This document shows positions 11,721 through 23,183 of a stretch of 64,000 nt of DNA, in pieces. Positions within the stretch are counted from its first letter, which is position 1. Every line of letters starts with the position of its first letter. This DNA is from Lonicera japonica (lineage: Eukaryota; Streptophyta; Magnoliopsida; Dipsacales; Caprifoliaceae), in NCBI GenBank assembly GCA_021464415.1, contig CM038467.1:48483715-48547714 (forward strand). Direction: 5' to 3'. A program made the translations under genes and the position numbers. Under the pieces are notes generated by a model. That model was not told the DNA's origin. It saw only the letters and a program-made list of their open reading frames with translations, and did no database searches.

Positions 11721-12524
11721 AGGATTGCTGAAAACCAGCAAAAAGATTAAAAGTCGCCATCACGGGACATAAGATCCACGAGCTAGTCTGGGAACAAAGA
11801 ATCCCAGTTCTCCGAGAAACAAGCAAAAAAAAGCATGACGGGCTAGGCCATGAGCAACCACATTACAGGACCGAAGAGCAAAGGAAAAAACTACTTCGAT
11901 CCTATTAGACCAATCCCGAATATCCTGCACAATAGAACGAACTTCATTCAAACACAGGTCTTCATTGGCTATAAGATCAATAGCCACTCTTGAATCACTC
12001 TCCACCACAATCTTAGCCACCCCACAACTGATGGCTTCCGCCAAGTCAAAGGTAATAACTTTAAGATCACTCAGGAGAACCGAGGAGGAAACGACGTTAA
12101 AATGAGTAGGAGCCCGAATTAATCCACCATTATGATCATGAACACAGCACCTAAACCCCTCGTCATGGCTTTCGACCTTTAAAGAAGTGTCATGGTTCAC
12201 TTTGACCCAACCCGGCAGAGGAAGAACCCACCGCTTGGCAGAGGTAACTGGGGAGGAAGAAAGACCGCCATGGACGGTGTCAAACGCTTTAATATACCCT
12301 TCCACTTCAACACAAATCCTCTCTAGGGATTTTTGAATCTTATCAAAGACCCACTTATTTTGCTCATTCTACACTCCCCAAGCAAGCACAACAAAACAAA
12401 AAAAATAAATAAAAAATAACGGAAGTAAGATCCACCATCTAACTAAAAAGCTGAGCAGCATCATAAAAATCAAGCCCACAAAAAGCTTGACAACCAATAG
12501 CCTAACTGCCTAAAGTAAAAGAAA
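11721..12524 (-). pseudogene. 5'-truncated LINE remnant with RNase H domain
   Basis: The minus-strand frame 12305-11760 (181 residues) is an RNase H-like (RVT_3) domain from the end of a plant LINE polyprotein. It shows PGWVKVNHDTSLK, AEAISCGVAKIVVESDS and CNVVAHGLARHA, the usual motif order of this family, including the ESDS aspartate. The frame can be followed upstream (NKWVFDKIQKSLERICVEV) until a stop. Reverse transcriptase and ORF1 are absent, so the copy is truncated at its 5' end, as usual for LINEs. A (TAA)n tail follows. It sits inside an LTR-like element and is flanked by a long direct duplication. Confidence 0.75.
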
Positions 12525-12727
12525 GAATTGTATTTAACATTGAAGAATTAAATTGCTAGAATCAATTAACATGAACACTTGCAATGAAATCAATTAAATA
12601 TATTCATCCATAACCCTAGCACAATACGCGGACATGCAAGGAATTAAATAATAAATAAAAATAGAACTTAGTATAGAATTAATTGAGTAATAAAATTTAA
12701 GCTCCAATCTTAGAAGTCTTCAATTTA
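12525..12727. repeat. Right copy of ~210-bp direct duplication
   Basis: Matches 11441-11654 at about 85%. After its last shared word (CTTCAATTTA) it continues into TTGGACCAAAGC, which corresponds to ATTGGACCAAAAAG in the 9002-10344 element. So this copy keeps the original continuation and the left copy is the added one. Confidence 0.6.
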
Positions 12728-12979
12728 TTGGACCAAAGCAAAAGAAAGAAAAAGAAATAAATTAAAGAGAAGAAGAAATAGTGCTTGGCACTCTGCATCC
12801 AAACGCCTTTTATTGCTACATCTCCTCTCAAGTTATAAGTTCTAGGTTTGCTACATGAGCTGGACTTACATTAGGCCCATATCTCAACAATGGGCTTGAA
12901 TGAGTTGCTAGCTAGATCGCTTTGGGCTCATTATATTAAAATTAAGAAGGTAAATTATAAAAAAAATATTGGTACATGG

Positions 12980-14390
12980 AGATAAAAATTGGAAAAATTA
13001 ATTTTGCTATATTTTATAATAATTTTTTAAAGAAATAAATTATTAAGATATTGAAACATAATTTAGTGATAAAAATTAATTCAAGAAAACATATTTTGTA
13101 CTAATAAATACTCTTATATATTTGGATACTAAGAAATTTAAATAAATTTATTCATATTTGGTTATTTATATATATATATATATATATATTAATAGAACGT
13201 AGTTAATTAATTTAGAAATAAATTATAATTTAAATATTTTTAAAATACTTTTGAACTTAATGTGATATATATAAGTAGTTATTATTACTCTTTAAAATAA
13301 ATTTGAAATAAAAAATAAACATTATAGTTTTCCTAATTAATCTAAGTTCATTTAGATAAAAATTGGAAAAATCAACTTAGGTTTGTTTTATATATATTTT
13401 CTAAGTTAATAAATTATTAAGATATTGAAATGTAATTTCATAATAAAAATTAATTCAAGAAAACATATTTTGTACTAGTAAATATTCTTATATATTTGGA
13501 AACTAAGAAATTAAATAAATATATTTATATTTTTGTTATTTATATATTAATAGAAAGTAGTTAAATAATTTAAAAATAAATTAGAATTTAAACATTTTGA
13601 AAATACTTTTAATCTTAATATGATATATAAGTAGCCATAATTATGCTTTAAAATAATTTTTAAATAAAAATAAACATTATAATTGTCCTAATTAATCTAA
13701 TTTCATCTAGATAAAATTTGGAAATATCAATTTAGGTACATTTTATATTTTTTTTAAAGAAATAAATTATTAGGATATTGAAACATAATTTATTAACAAA
13801 ATTAATTCATAAAAACTTATTTTGTACTAATGTATATTCTTATATATTTGGGGACTAAGAAATTAAATAAATATATTCATATTTTATTATCTATATATTA
13901 ATAGAAAGTAGTTAATTAATTTAGAAAGAAATTAGTATTTAGATATTCTTGAAATACTTTTAAATTTAATGGAATATATGTAGTCATAATTATGCTTTAA
14001 ATTACCAGCATACCACAATACCTATAAGCCGTAATATCAAAAGACAAACAGCTGAGTATAAATCATAACCACCGCTTATGTAGATGAACAAATTTAGTAG
14101 TTTGTTTTGTTTTGTCTTTTTTTTTGTTTGTTTTATTAATAGATAGAAGAAAGTTAACTAATTGGGAAAGAAATTATAATTTAGATATTTTTGGAATACT
14201 TTTAAATTTAGTGTTATAAGTAACCATAATTATGCTTTAAGTTTAACAGCATGCTATGACACCTATAAGCTGTTAGATCAAAAAGACAAGCAATTGAAGA
14301 TAAATCATAACCACCAATTATGTTGATTAACAAATTTAGCAGTTTCTTTTTGTGTTTTATTAATAGACTAGTAAATGCCCTATGCCTACA
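12980..14390. repeat. Tandem AT-rich repeat, ~350-bp units (family Y)
   Basis: The words GATAAAAATTGGAAAAAT, AATTCAAGAAAACATATTTTGTACTA and AATAGAAAGTAGTTAA recur at intervals of about 350-370 bp in three successive units. Two shorter, partly rearranged units of about 240 bp follow (14000-14370), which share CACCTATAAGC and TAAATCATAACCACC. There is no coding frame. It looks like a short satellite-like array. Confidence 0.6.
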
Positions 14391-14779
14391 ACACGAATTT
14401 ATAATTTTAAATTAGAAAAAAAATTAAATATAAATTTATGTGTACATCATGTGAATATCAAATATTGAAATAAATATCATTATCAAGTATTTCTAACTAA
14501 ATAAAAATGCATAAGTAAATAAAAAGCAATATCATACAGTTAGTATTAACTATTGTAAATTAAGCTAAACAGTAAATAAAAATATATTTTTCCTTCATTC
14601 TTTATAACATGCCTCTCTACGTAGTCGCACGAAGATTTTTGCAATATGAATAAATATAAAAATATTATCAGTTATTTTAAACTTGATAAATAAATTAGAT
14701 TTTTATTTATTTAACCATAAAAGAGATGTGGAAATATTAAGGAAGAGAGAAAGATTAGACTTACATAAGTAATATTCAT
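14391..14779. other. AT-rich non-coding spacer
   Basis: No exon, repeat border or RNA gene recognised. Confidence 0.4.
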
Positions 14780-15172
14780 TTATTGCTTCACGTACTCACC
14801 ATTCTTTTGATTAGCATAGAATTTGTCTAAAGCTATGCCACCTATCAAGTCTAGCTCTATTTTCTCAAACCATTTCCCTAATGCCCTTAAATCTATAGAA
14901 TCCGTCTTTAGTCGTTTCTGAACAATTTTAATTGGCCATATAGGAGGAAGGGTATTGATTATATCGTATATCATAATTGAGAGATGTCGATGGAATCCTT
15001 TTACCCTAAGCTCTTGAAATAGTAATTTTTTTTTCTTAAGAATGTGATCCTTAACAAATGATCCGGGAATCATCTTTTCTTGCTCAAATTGTATCCACAA
15101 AGGGTGGATATCACGTTCTTTCCTCAAAAAGCAAGATAAATCCGATGGGGTAAGTTGGGTTTTTATGTTCAA
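14780..15172 (-). other. Unrecognised 130-residue open frame
   Basis: The frame opens at ATG 15172 and reads through segments such as FLRKERDIHPLWIQFEQ, IMIYDIINTLPPIWP and IDLRALGKWFEKIELDLIGG. It is not low-complexity and has a normal spread of charged and aromatic residues. Upstream on the same strand a related frame (KLSKEEFIDKITETLPVKWDK) is separated from it by a shift or intron near 15180, and carries a stop (near 15265). I do not recognise the family. A gag-like or unknown retroelement protein is one possibility, since TLP-W motifs occur in plant gag proteins. It could equally be a relic of an uncharacterised plant gene. Confidence 0.3.
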
Positions 15173-15633
15173 AAATATATTTCTTTACCTTGTCCCATTT
15201 AACTGGCAAAGTCTCAGTAATTTTATCAATAAATTCTTCTTTAGATAATTTTATGCCACAATGTCAAATTAATGCGGCTAAATCCATTATTGCAAGCCCA
15301 AGTTTTTCAACTGTCGATCCATTTGCCAATGATTTGTAATTTTTAATTTATCCACTAACTTACAAACTTGTAATTGAAGATTGCTTCTTGGAAAAATTAA
15401 GGGTTGCTCCATTGGTATTTGAGATCAGAAGTATGAAAAAAATAGGATTGTTAGAATTATTGATTCAACATATCAAAAATTCCATAAGATATGAAATAAC
15501 ATTAATCCATTCTTATATGACAAGATTTTTGTAGAGATATTTTACATTTTTTTGATAAATATAATTGACTTTTTGTGCAAAACACATTTAGTAGGGAGTT
15601 GAAAATATATATAAATATTTAATTGAATGGATA

Positions 15634-15993
15634 GGTTGCGTTTGGTTGCAATTTCTAGACAAGTTTTCTAGATGAGTTTTTAAAAAATTGGTGTTCGGTT
15701 GAATGTTTTGATTTAGAGTTTTTATGTTGAAAAGTGAATTTAGTTTTGTTTGTGAAAAAAACGCATAAAAAATTTCAAAAAATAGTCACAATGGATCTTA
15801 TTTTATAGATCTCGATGAGTAGGTTTCAAATATATATTTTTTATTATTTTTGATTTTGGATTTAAAGTTATGGCGTTAGAGAGAGAAAGTATATTGAAAT
15901 AAATTTTGGGAAGTGTGAAAGTGAGTTGATTTTAAATTGTGTTTTGAGAAAAAATTTTAAAATCTTGTTCAGAAATGCCAACCAAACACAACC
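15634..15993. mobile_element. MITE, 360 bp, with terminal inverted repeats
   Basis: The left end GGTTGCGTTTGGTTGCAATTT mirrors the right end, whose inverse reads GGTTGTGTTTGGTTGGCATTT. ATA borders both sides (15631-15633 and 15994-15996), a 3-bp target duplication. The inside is non-coding. Ends and size fit Tourist-like elements related to PIF/Harbinger, though the usual target is TTA/TAA. Confidence 0.6.
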
Positions 15994-15996
15994 ATA

Positions 15997-17585
15997 GTGT
16001 TTTCTTTTACCGGGCGGTGTTTGGGCCACTTGGCTTTACATTTAGGATTTTGGTAGGTTTAAACTCTATCATATTTATTGGTAAATTAAATAGAAACCCA
16101 TCATTATCATTTATATTATAAATATGCCAAGATAACCCTAAGTCATTAGTTATATCAGGACTGGCCTGATTTATTAATAGATTATATAGGAAGACATTTA
16201 AGGTTCTTGAAATAGTGAGGTTTATCCTGTTTTGCCTTTTCGAACATGGCTTTTGGCGAGAGTAATAGATTTCATGACCACTATATCAATTATTACTTCT
16301 AAGAGTTATTACATAATCATTATGATCAAACTTCATTCCCCATTGGATAATTGGGGCTTTTTTGCCTCCCCCCCCCCCATAAGAAGTGGGTGCATACTGG
16401 GCATATATATGGGGTAAATTTCAAGTAAGATCTTAAGTCACGGATTTGATATTCTGGGGGTCAAACAGATGAGTTTTTTTGATAAAACTTGGTGGATATG
16501 ATCTTTGCAATTGACTAAATAGTCCGGAATTCTTATTTTAAAACATGGAATAGATTCGTAATAATTATTTACACAATAGTAGGGTGAAAGAATCGGAAAG
16601 AAAATCCGTTGGGTTATATAAAACTGAATTGCAAGGACTTGGGGCATAAGTGAAGAACCGGGCCTAGGAACGACGCGTCGCGAAGTGCCACGACCTCGTA
16701 TCAAGGAGAGCTACTATATTTGACGTGATACAAGGAGATCATCTCCACCAAATTTCACGAAAAATACTACTGGGAAGTGAGTTAATTTCAAAATTGAAAT
16801 ATACATATATATATGTCCAGTTAACGGAGATATACATTTCAATTTGGGCCCAATAAGATATTGTCAATTGGGTCTAAGCTCACATAATTTTATGTGAGGC
16901 AATATAGTCTGAACACATGTTGCATCCAATTAGAGCACAATACATATTCCCCACTCTTAGAACTTCATCTATGTAAAAAACAAAAAGAAAAAAAAGGATT
17001 ATCCATTTTGAGAATTAAATAAATGAATTTTAGGACAATATATAATTACAATTTCATGTCATGTAAACCATTTGCAAAATATTTCTTCAATAAATTTAAT
17101 TAAAAAATGGGTTTAATGAAAAATTGACGCATATATTATTTTCAGCCGTTGGAATCTTTTTAAAAAAACATCTTATCTACTTTATGATTGATTTTTTTTA
17201 ATCTCAAGTGGAGATGATAAACCATTGAAATCATATCCACTAGACATTGTTCAAAATATTACTCATTTACCATTTCAGATAGATGGTCATCTTTTTAAGA
17301 AAGAGAAATATTTTCTTTAAAGTGGTATATATGTCGTCTTCTTGTACGTAAATGGTGATTTTGAAAGGATAGGTTAGTTAGGATGTGAAAGCAAAATTTA
17401 GTCCTTGGATAAGCAAAACCATTATACATATCTAGACCACTGAGCTGCAAAAACTAATAAGCAACAATTGTTCAAAGTTTATTTTACATGATTTTTTTGT
17501 TCTAAATTAATTTCTTGCAAAAGGAATAAACATATTACTAAATAGTGCACTACTCACTGGGAAATGAATCAGTCTAAGGAGTGAC
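15997..17585. other. Intergenic region 3' of the receptor kinase
   Basis: I see no gene. Frames at 16232-16417 (+) and 16438-16704 (-) are open, but I cannot place them in a family. A run of ten C's occurs near 16369. The last few hundred bases are probably the 3' flank and terminator region of the kinase gene. Confidence 0.4.
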
Positions 17586-18992
17586 TTATGATTCTATAAT
17601 TAAATCTAAGGCTGTTGAATTATGCGAGGAATCACCGAACAAAGCTATTGAATCCGACATAGTTTCGCTCCATGTCCTTGCCTCCACCTCTTGTTGTTGA
17701 GACTCAAGAGGCTCAGGTGGAATTTTCAAGTGTTCAACTTCACCTTCTAGCATTTTGACGACTATGTTCATCGAAGGACGTTCTAATGGATCCATTTGTA
17801 TGCACCATAAGGCAACTAATGTCATCTTTTTCACGGTTTTCTTTTCATCTTCGTCACTACTCCTATCTCCCATTTCGGTGTCCTTTCCTTTCCTTAATCG
17901 ATCAAACACCCAAGATGGAAAGTATTGGCTCGATTTATCTTCATTAACTGGTACGTCCTTTAATCCCACCATTTCCATCAATAACATTCCGAAGCTATAC
18001 ACATCAGCCTTGTACGATATGCCTCCAATGCTTCTGTTGATCAACTCTGGAGCAACATATCCAATTGTTCCCCTCGCTGCAGTGAGAGAGACGATATTGT
18101 TGTCAACCGGACACAATTTTGCGAGCCCAAAGTCGGAAACCTTTGGGACAAAGTTCTCATCTAGAAGAATGTTATGTGGCTTGATATCAAAGTGAAGAAT
18201 TTGAATGTCACAGCCTCGGTGCAGATACTCGATCCCTCGTGCAACTCCGAAAACAATTTGGTACTTCCTCACCCAGCTCAACGCAGGGATGTTGTTGTTT
18301 CTCTCTCTGGAAAAGAGATACTTTTCAAGAGACCCATTGGGCATGAAGTCGTAAACAAGTGCACGTTTGGTTCTCTCAGCACAAAATCCAACTAATCTCA
18401 CCACATTGACGTGATGAATTCTACCGATTGTAGCAACTTCATTGATGAAGTCTTGGCCGTTCGCATTGGACTTGCCTAGTAACTTGATAGCCACAAGGCC
18501 CCCACTTCGGAGCTTTCCTTTGTACACGGAACCAAAGCCTCCTTCACCCAATTTGTCTTTGAAACCTATAGTCATCTTTTTGATTTCGAAGTAAGTGTAC
18601 CGAATAGGCATTAGATTGTTTTGACTTTGCAAGTAACTTTCAATCACTTTGAACATTGATAAATGCCTTCTTCGCAGTGTATAGGTTAAGAAAGTTAATG
18701 CACAAGGTATCCCGCATAAAATTCTTACTGCAATGTTTAGTCCTGTGTAGGAAAACAAACATGAAAATTAAAAGAAGAGGACGAGGAAGAGGAAGAAGTG
18801 TGGGGTGTTGGGGGCGGGGGGGTAGTGATGTATCAATGTCACCATATTGAAATTTCAATAAGTCACATGCTTTGGCTTACCTATGACCGGGAGTACCACG
18901 TAGAAAAGGAGGACTGTTAGAAATTCAAGAAAAGTAAGCAAAACAAAGTGGAGCACAAGTTCTATAGATAGAAAAACAAGAATGCAAATTAA

Positions 18993-19026
<34 letters not shown>

Positions 19027-22000
19027 TCTAAAGCCAATATTAATTTTAATTACTGTGTCAAACTTTCTCTTCTTAATTTTACCCCTGCAATTTTTATGTT
19101 TTTTAATTAAAATTTTTCGTGTAATGAAATCAAACCATTAACCTTAAGCAATACAAGTTCATACTTAACCTGAGTCATTTATCATTAGTGTTGTAATATG
19201 TTTTTTCAAATTATACATATGCAAGTCGTAATTGCTTTGCGTGTGCAAGGTAATATAGTATGTATATATATATATATATATATGTCTTAGCCATACTTTT
19301 TAACATACTAGATTACCTTGCACATGCACGAATTTGAAGAGAATAATTAGCAAAGATGATAATTAAGGATGTGGCCAACTATGAAGCACATAAACGGTAT
19401 GATGCGGGGGTACGACAAAGCTTAAAATATCAAGACATGAGCACGGTGCGGGGCACATTTATAAATAAATAAATATATACATATACATATATATATATAT
19501 ATATTATATAAAATCATATACATAATAATATGCATTACACAAAGTCATATATCCAAAGAATATATACTACTACCAAGAAACCCAACATACTTTTTAAAGG
19601 CAAAAACATGGGTTGATTTGTTGTTACTTCAGTTCACAAATATATAGTAAGAGGGAGGACGACATACTTGTGAATGCGAAAAGACCAAAGAAGAGAGGTT
19701 GTCAAGGAAAATGAGACGGTTGATGACAGTGAGAGGACTGCGTTTCAGCGGCATTGAGAATGATAACCCTAACTTTTTATTTTAATTGATGATTTACGTT
19801 GGGATGTGAATAAATCTTATGTGTAAATATACTTTTAATTTAATAAAAGACACCCAAGTATTGTTAAATATTACAAATTGGGACCCCTTTTTTAATAATT
19901 TGTCACCAAACCGTGTCCAAGGAGTACCCGTACTCGTGTCATACCCGTGGCGGTTGAAATCCTTCCTAGCTTCATATTGTAATATAGATTGAACCATTAC
20001 AATTTCAATGGAAGTAGCATAATTATCTCTATTACAGAGTCCAATCGAGCATGTTCAATCTAAATAGTCCGATTCATGTTGTCTCTTTGTGTATTCGACA
20101 TAGTTTAAGGACAAACTACTCAACCTATAAAACTTGTAATTTCCAATGTACATAATTTATAGTTTAGTATGACATACTTTTTAGTTTCAATCCCTCAAAT
20201 TACATCCTTAATTATGCCATATATTTATTTATTTTCTCTTTTGTGCTTGGATACATGCATTTTTCACAGTAGTAAACAACATGAGGGAAAGTTTACTCAC
20301 CAAAAGTAATAGCCACTAGCCAATTAGATTCGAATAGACCTATGTTATTGAGGGAAAGAATAATATCAGACAATTGAACATTTGTAAATAAAAAACATAA
20401 ACGGAAACTAAATCTTGAAAGTTAATATAATATAGCTAGACACGCCAATTTAAGATGTGCAAGATTCTATATGGTTTGAAAAAGAAGTAAGTTTGCAAAC
20501 TGTAATTCATATTCATTTTAATAAGAGAGAAATATATGCAGTGATGAGAAATGTTAGTAAATATGATAACTTCTAACATAGATGACAACAATTGGAAATT
20601 AAAAACAACAATAACATAAAAGAATTAACGAAACAATATCAGTTCTTTCCATCCAAATTTAATTTTGGACTTTTATAGCCGTGTCACAAACTTGTAGAAA
20701 ATATATATACTAGTCTTTCATCATGCAAAGTGAAGTAATGAAGATAGAAGTTCAAACCGCACTGAGAATAGGCCGTGCGGAACTCTCAAGAAAAAGGCAA
20801 GGTGTAAGGACTCGACCCAAGGGCTCCTCGAGGACCTCGAGTATGATTGTGCTTTCTTACTACTGCAGCAGGTGGGCTTTTGAATTCTAATTACTAATTT
20901 TGCTATATAAGATGTCAGCAATAAAATTAAAAACATTTTTTAAAAAAAATACTAAAAACATCATATTTTAATACTTAACTATGATCACTTGTACTAAAAA
21001 AAATAAAAAAATAAAATATGCATGATTATATATATGATGTTAGTGTAGATAATTATTCCGTATGTCTTAAATTGATATCATTACTTTGACTTTAACACTT
21101 ATTAAGAAATCACTAATTCAACTTAATCAAAGTCAATCATACAAGTTATTTTCTACCGTCAGATTTGATTAATTTATTACTCCGTATGTCTTAAAAGGAG
21201 ATGAACTAATTTGAAAATTTTGTGAAAAAATAAATAAGACTACCGATTTGATACGGCGGAAGTGCATTATTTTACCTCTTAGTGTAATTTAAAATTTATT
21301 ATTTGCTCTAAAAAGCAGAGTAGAACAGTCTTGAACAAGCATAGAAGACTAATTAAGATAAAAAAAAATTAATCATTCTTATTTACAAACCGTGATATAA
21401 TAGTAACAAGAGCTGAGATAAAGAGTAAAATCTTAGAGCACTGAATAAAAATTAAAGTAACGTATAACATGAAGTCCAAAGCTAATTTTTCAATTACATC
21501 TATTTCTTACCGCATGAAGATATATATAAAAAAGAGAACAATAGCCGTTACCGTAATTGTAGCATTTCGCCTTGTTGCTGGAATGGTCAAGATAGCAATA
21601 ATTGTGTTTTCCCCTGCAACTTTTTTTACACATGACATTAAACCATGAAAGCTCAAAACCGTATAACAAGGCACGGCGGATGTCTGAAAATGAAAGACCA
21701 AATTCATCCTTAACTGGCCACGATGTTGTCACCATTAACTCTATACAGCAAGAGTCTAACAAGTCTGATGCTTTCATGTGGCCAAACTTTAGATAGGAAA
21801 ATGAAGTAGCAGTGCTATTACTACTTGTACCATTGATACAAGGAGCAGCGTCCACGTAGAGAGAAGACTCCACCCGATATGGACATTTTATAGAGTATAT
21901 AGGCTTGGATATTTCTATCCTTCTTTCCCACCTATAGTCGTAAGGTCCATATGCGTATCTACGTTTGAAGTCTGATTTGATCAAAGAATAGAGAGGAAGA

Positions 22001-22317
22001 GAGGAACAATTGTCCTTCTTTATAGTAGCGTCGACAAGGCGGATTGTGAAGTTCAGGTAATTGATAGCTTGAACGAAGTATTTATGGGAATTCAAGTACA
22101 AGACCGTAAGATTGAGATCGTCTTCACAAGCAAGTTCGTACCTTGGGTCACCACAGTTCTCTGGATCGCCTTTTAATCGAAAAGGGTAGCTTATGTTATG
22201 AATATTGCCACAAGATGAAGGCTTGCAGTAACCACTTTGCTTAGCATTTGAAGTTTGAGGGAATTGGACAAGAACAAGCACTACCAAACATGACAGAATG
22301 ATGCTTCTTCTCAACAT
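17586..22317 (-). CDS. LRK10L-type receptor-like protein kinase, three exons
   Basis: Exons: 22317-21552 (signal peptide and Cys-rich ectodomain), 18961-18881 (membrane segment) and 18742-17586 (kinase and stop). With donors G|GTAACG and G|GTAAGCC and acceptors CTATAG| and CTACACAG|, the frame joins into 667 residues. The N-terminus is a hydrophobic signal. A GUB_WAK-type ectodomain follows, with [17 protein letters not shown] and several N-glycosylation sites, and a second Cys-rich part ending near [15 protein letters not shown]. The kinase shows [37 protein letters not shown] and APEL. HFD in place of HRD makes it a non-RD kinase. By family it is a plasma-membrane receptor kinase; the ligand is unknown. 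The 2.6-kb first intron holds microsatellites and an insertion. A second donor (GTAAGA, exon end 21511) would break the frame. Confidence 0.85.
18975..19030. repeat. (TA)n microsatellite in kinase intron
   Basis: TATATA runs interrupted by CA, directly upstream of the membrane-segment exon on the minus strand. Similar AT microsatellites lie at 19258-19282 and 19480-19510. Confidence 0.7.
19356..19948. mobile_element. Insertion in kinase intron, absent from the inverted paralogue
   Basis: On the minus strand the paralogous intron at 46500-46570 passes directly from ATTTCAACCGCCA to TCATCTTTGCTAATTATTCTC. Here about 590 bp stand between these two words. The insertion's ends are loosely inverted (GACATGAGCACGGTGCGG on the left; CCCGTACTCGTGTCATACCC on the right), which suggests a non-autonomous DNA element. 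Inside, a minus-strand frame ([20 protein letters not shown], 19660-19755) ends at a possible donor. I do not recognise it. No exact target duplication was found. Confidence 0.45.
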
Positions 22318-22330
22318 TATGTGTGTGCGC

Positions 22331-22368
<38 letters not shown>
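22331..22368. repeat. (GA)n microsatellite in 5' leader of the kinase gene
   Basis: About 19 GA units lie 15-50 bp upstream of the kinase ATG (CT repeats in the transcript). They lie in the roughly 300-bp shared spacer between the two divergent kinase genes. Pyrimidine-rich leaders of this kind are common in plant 5'UTRs. Confidence 0.75.
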
Positions 22369-22369
<1 letters not shown>

Positions 22370-22623
22370 AATGTAAAAATATTGTGGGCTAGCTGTTGTC
22401 TACCATAAGAAAAGCCGAGTCAGCTAGTGGAGCAATTTCCACGCATACAGACAATTTTGACTGAAGACAATCCTAGTCCCACCATAAGAAAGAATACGCA
22501 CACTTTTCATGAAACTAGCCTGCACTATTTGATTCACCAGTTCTTAGAAAAGTCATTAATTATGAGATAGATGATCTTACAATAAGACCATTGAAAACTG
22601 TAGAATCAAAATTAATTTAGAGC
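22370..22623. promoter_or_regulatory. Shared spacer of the divergent kinase pair
   Basis: The two start codons (22317 minus, 22624 plus) are about 305 bp apart, so both genes must have used this spacer as promoter. No TATA element or operator can be fixed with certainty. The placement is inferred from the gene layout alone. Confidence 0.4.
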
Positions 22624-22913
22624 ATGCATAGAAACAATCTGAGAGGGCCAATTGAAATGGCACACGTCCTATTTCTTTCCTTGTTCATCGTTTTGTTTCC
22701 AAGGCTCGGATCTGGCCAAGATGAGTGCACCACCATTTCTCAGTGCAAAGAAAATGGTCCAGCCATCCAGTTCCCTTTCCGGCTGAAAAATCACGAGCCA
22801 GAAAAATGCGGCTATCCTGGGTTTGAGCTGTACTGTGACAAGGCTAACGAAACATTCCTCGAGCTGCCATTTTCAGTGAGCCAACTAGTCAAGAAAATCG
22901 ATTATAAAAACGA

Positions 22914-22942
22914 TTAGTTTGTGTCAAATTGACACAAACTAA
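22914..22942. repeat. Perfect 29-bp palindrome at the ectodomain break
   Basis: TTAGTTTGTGTCAA, one A, then TTGACACAAACTAA: two 14-bp arms. The premature stop of the partner kinase (TAG 22915-22917) lies in the left arm. The following sequence (AATAGTTTAAGTATCAATTTG, AATAGTTTAGGTG) resembles MITE-type repeats, so the palindrome may mark an element end or deletion joint. Confidence 0.7.
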
Positions 22943-23183
22943 TAGTTTAAGTATCAATTTGCAAAAAAATAGTTTAGGTGACGCATTGAAAATTGTTAAT
23001 ATTTAAGATGCCAAATTGGTTAAATACTGACCAAAGGTTCTATTGAGAACAAGATTTCTATTGCAATCTAAAATATATTTAAGCTACAAAGTGAATCGTA
23101 ATTGTAATTATAGATTTTGTAAATATAGCTAATAATTTTATTTATCGTTTTACAGGTAAATCAAACAAACTATTAGTTGCAGG

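Larger units (their letters stand above)
10925..12979 (+). mobile_element. Second LTR-like insertion carrying a nested LINE fragment
   Basis: The left end repeats the conserved block of the 9002-10344 element (TTTATACTCGCAAGCGC...). The Y repeat is interrupted at 10924 and resumes at about 12980 with GATAAAAATTGG. AGATA stands on both sides (10920-10924 and 12980-12984) as a likely target duplication, though the right end does not finish in CA. Without the nested LINE and the duplicated segment it would be close to 1 kb. Since each copy has its own target duplication, the two are independent insertions and not the two LTRs of one element. Confidence 0.5.

Noticed and set aside
16438..16704. 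88-residue minus frame, possibly organelle-derived
   Set aside because: I could not match it to any plastid or mitochondrial gene I know, and the surrounding sequence shows no organelle gene order.
17755..18395. Plus-strand open frames over the kinase exon
   Set aside because: They are mirror frames of the well-supported minus-strand kinase exon.
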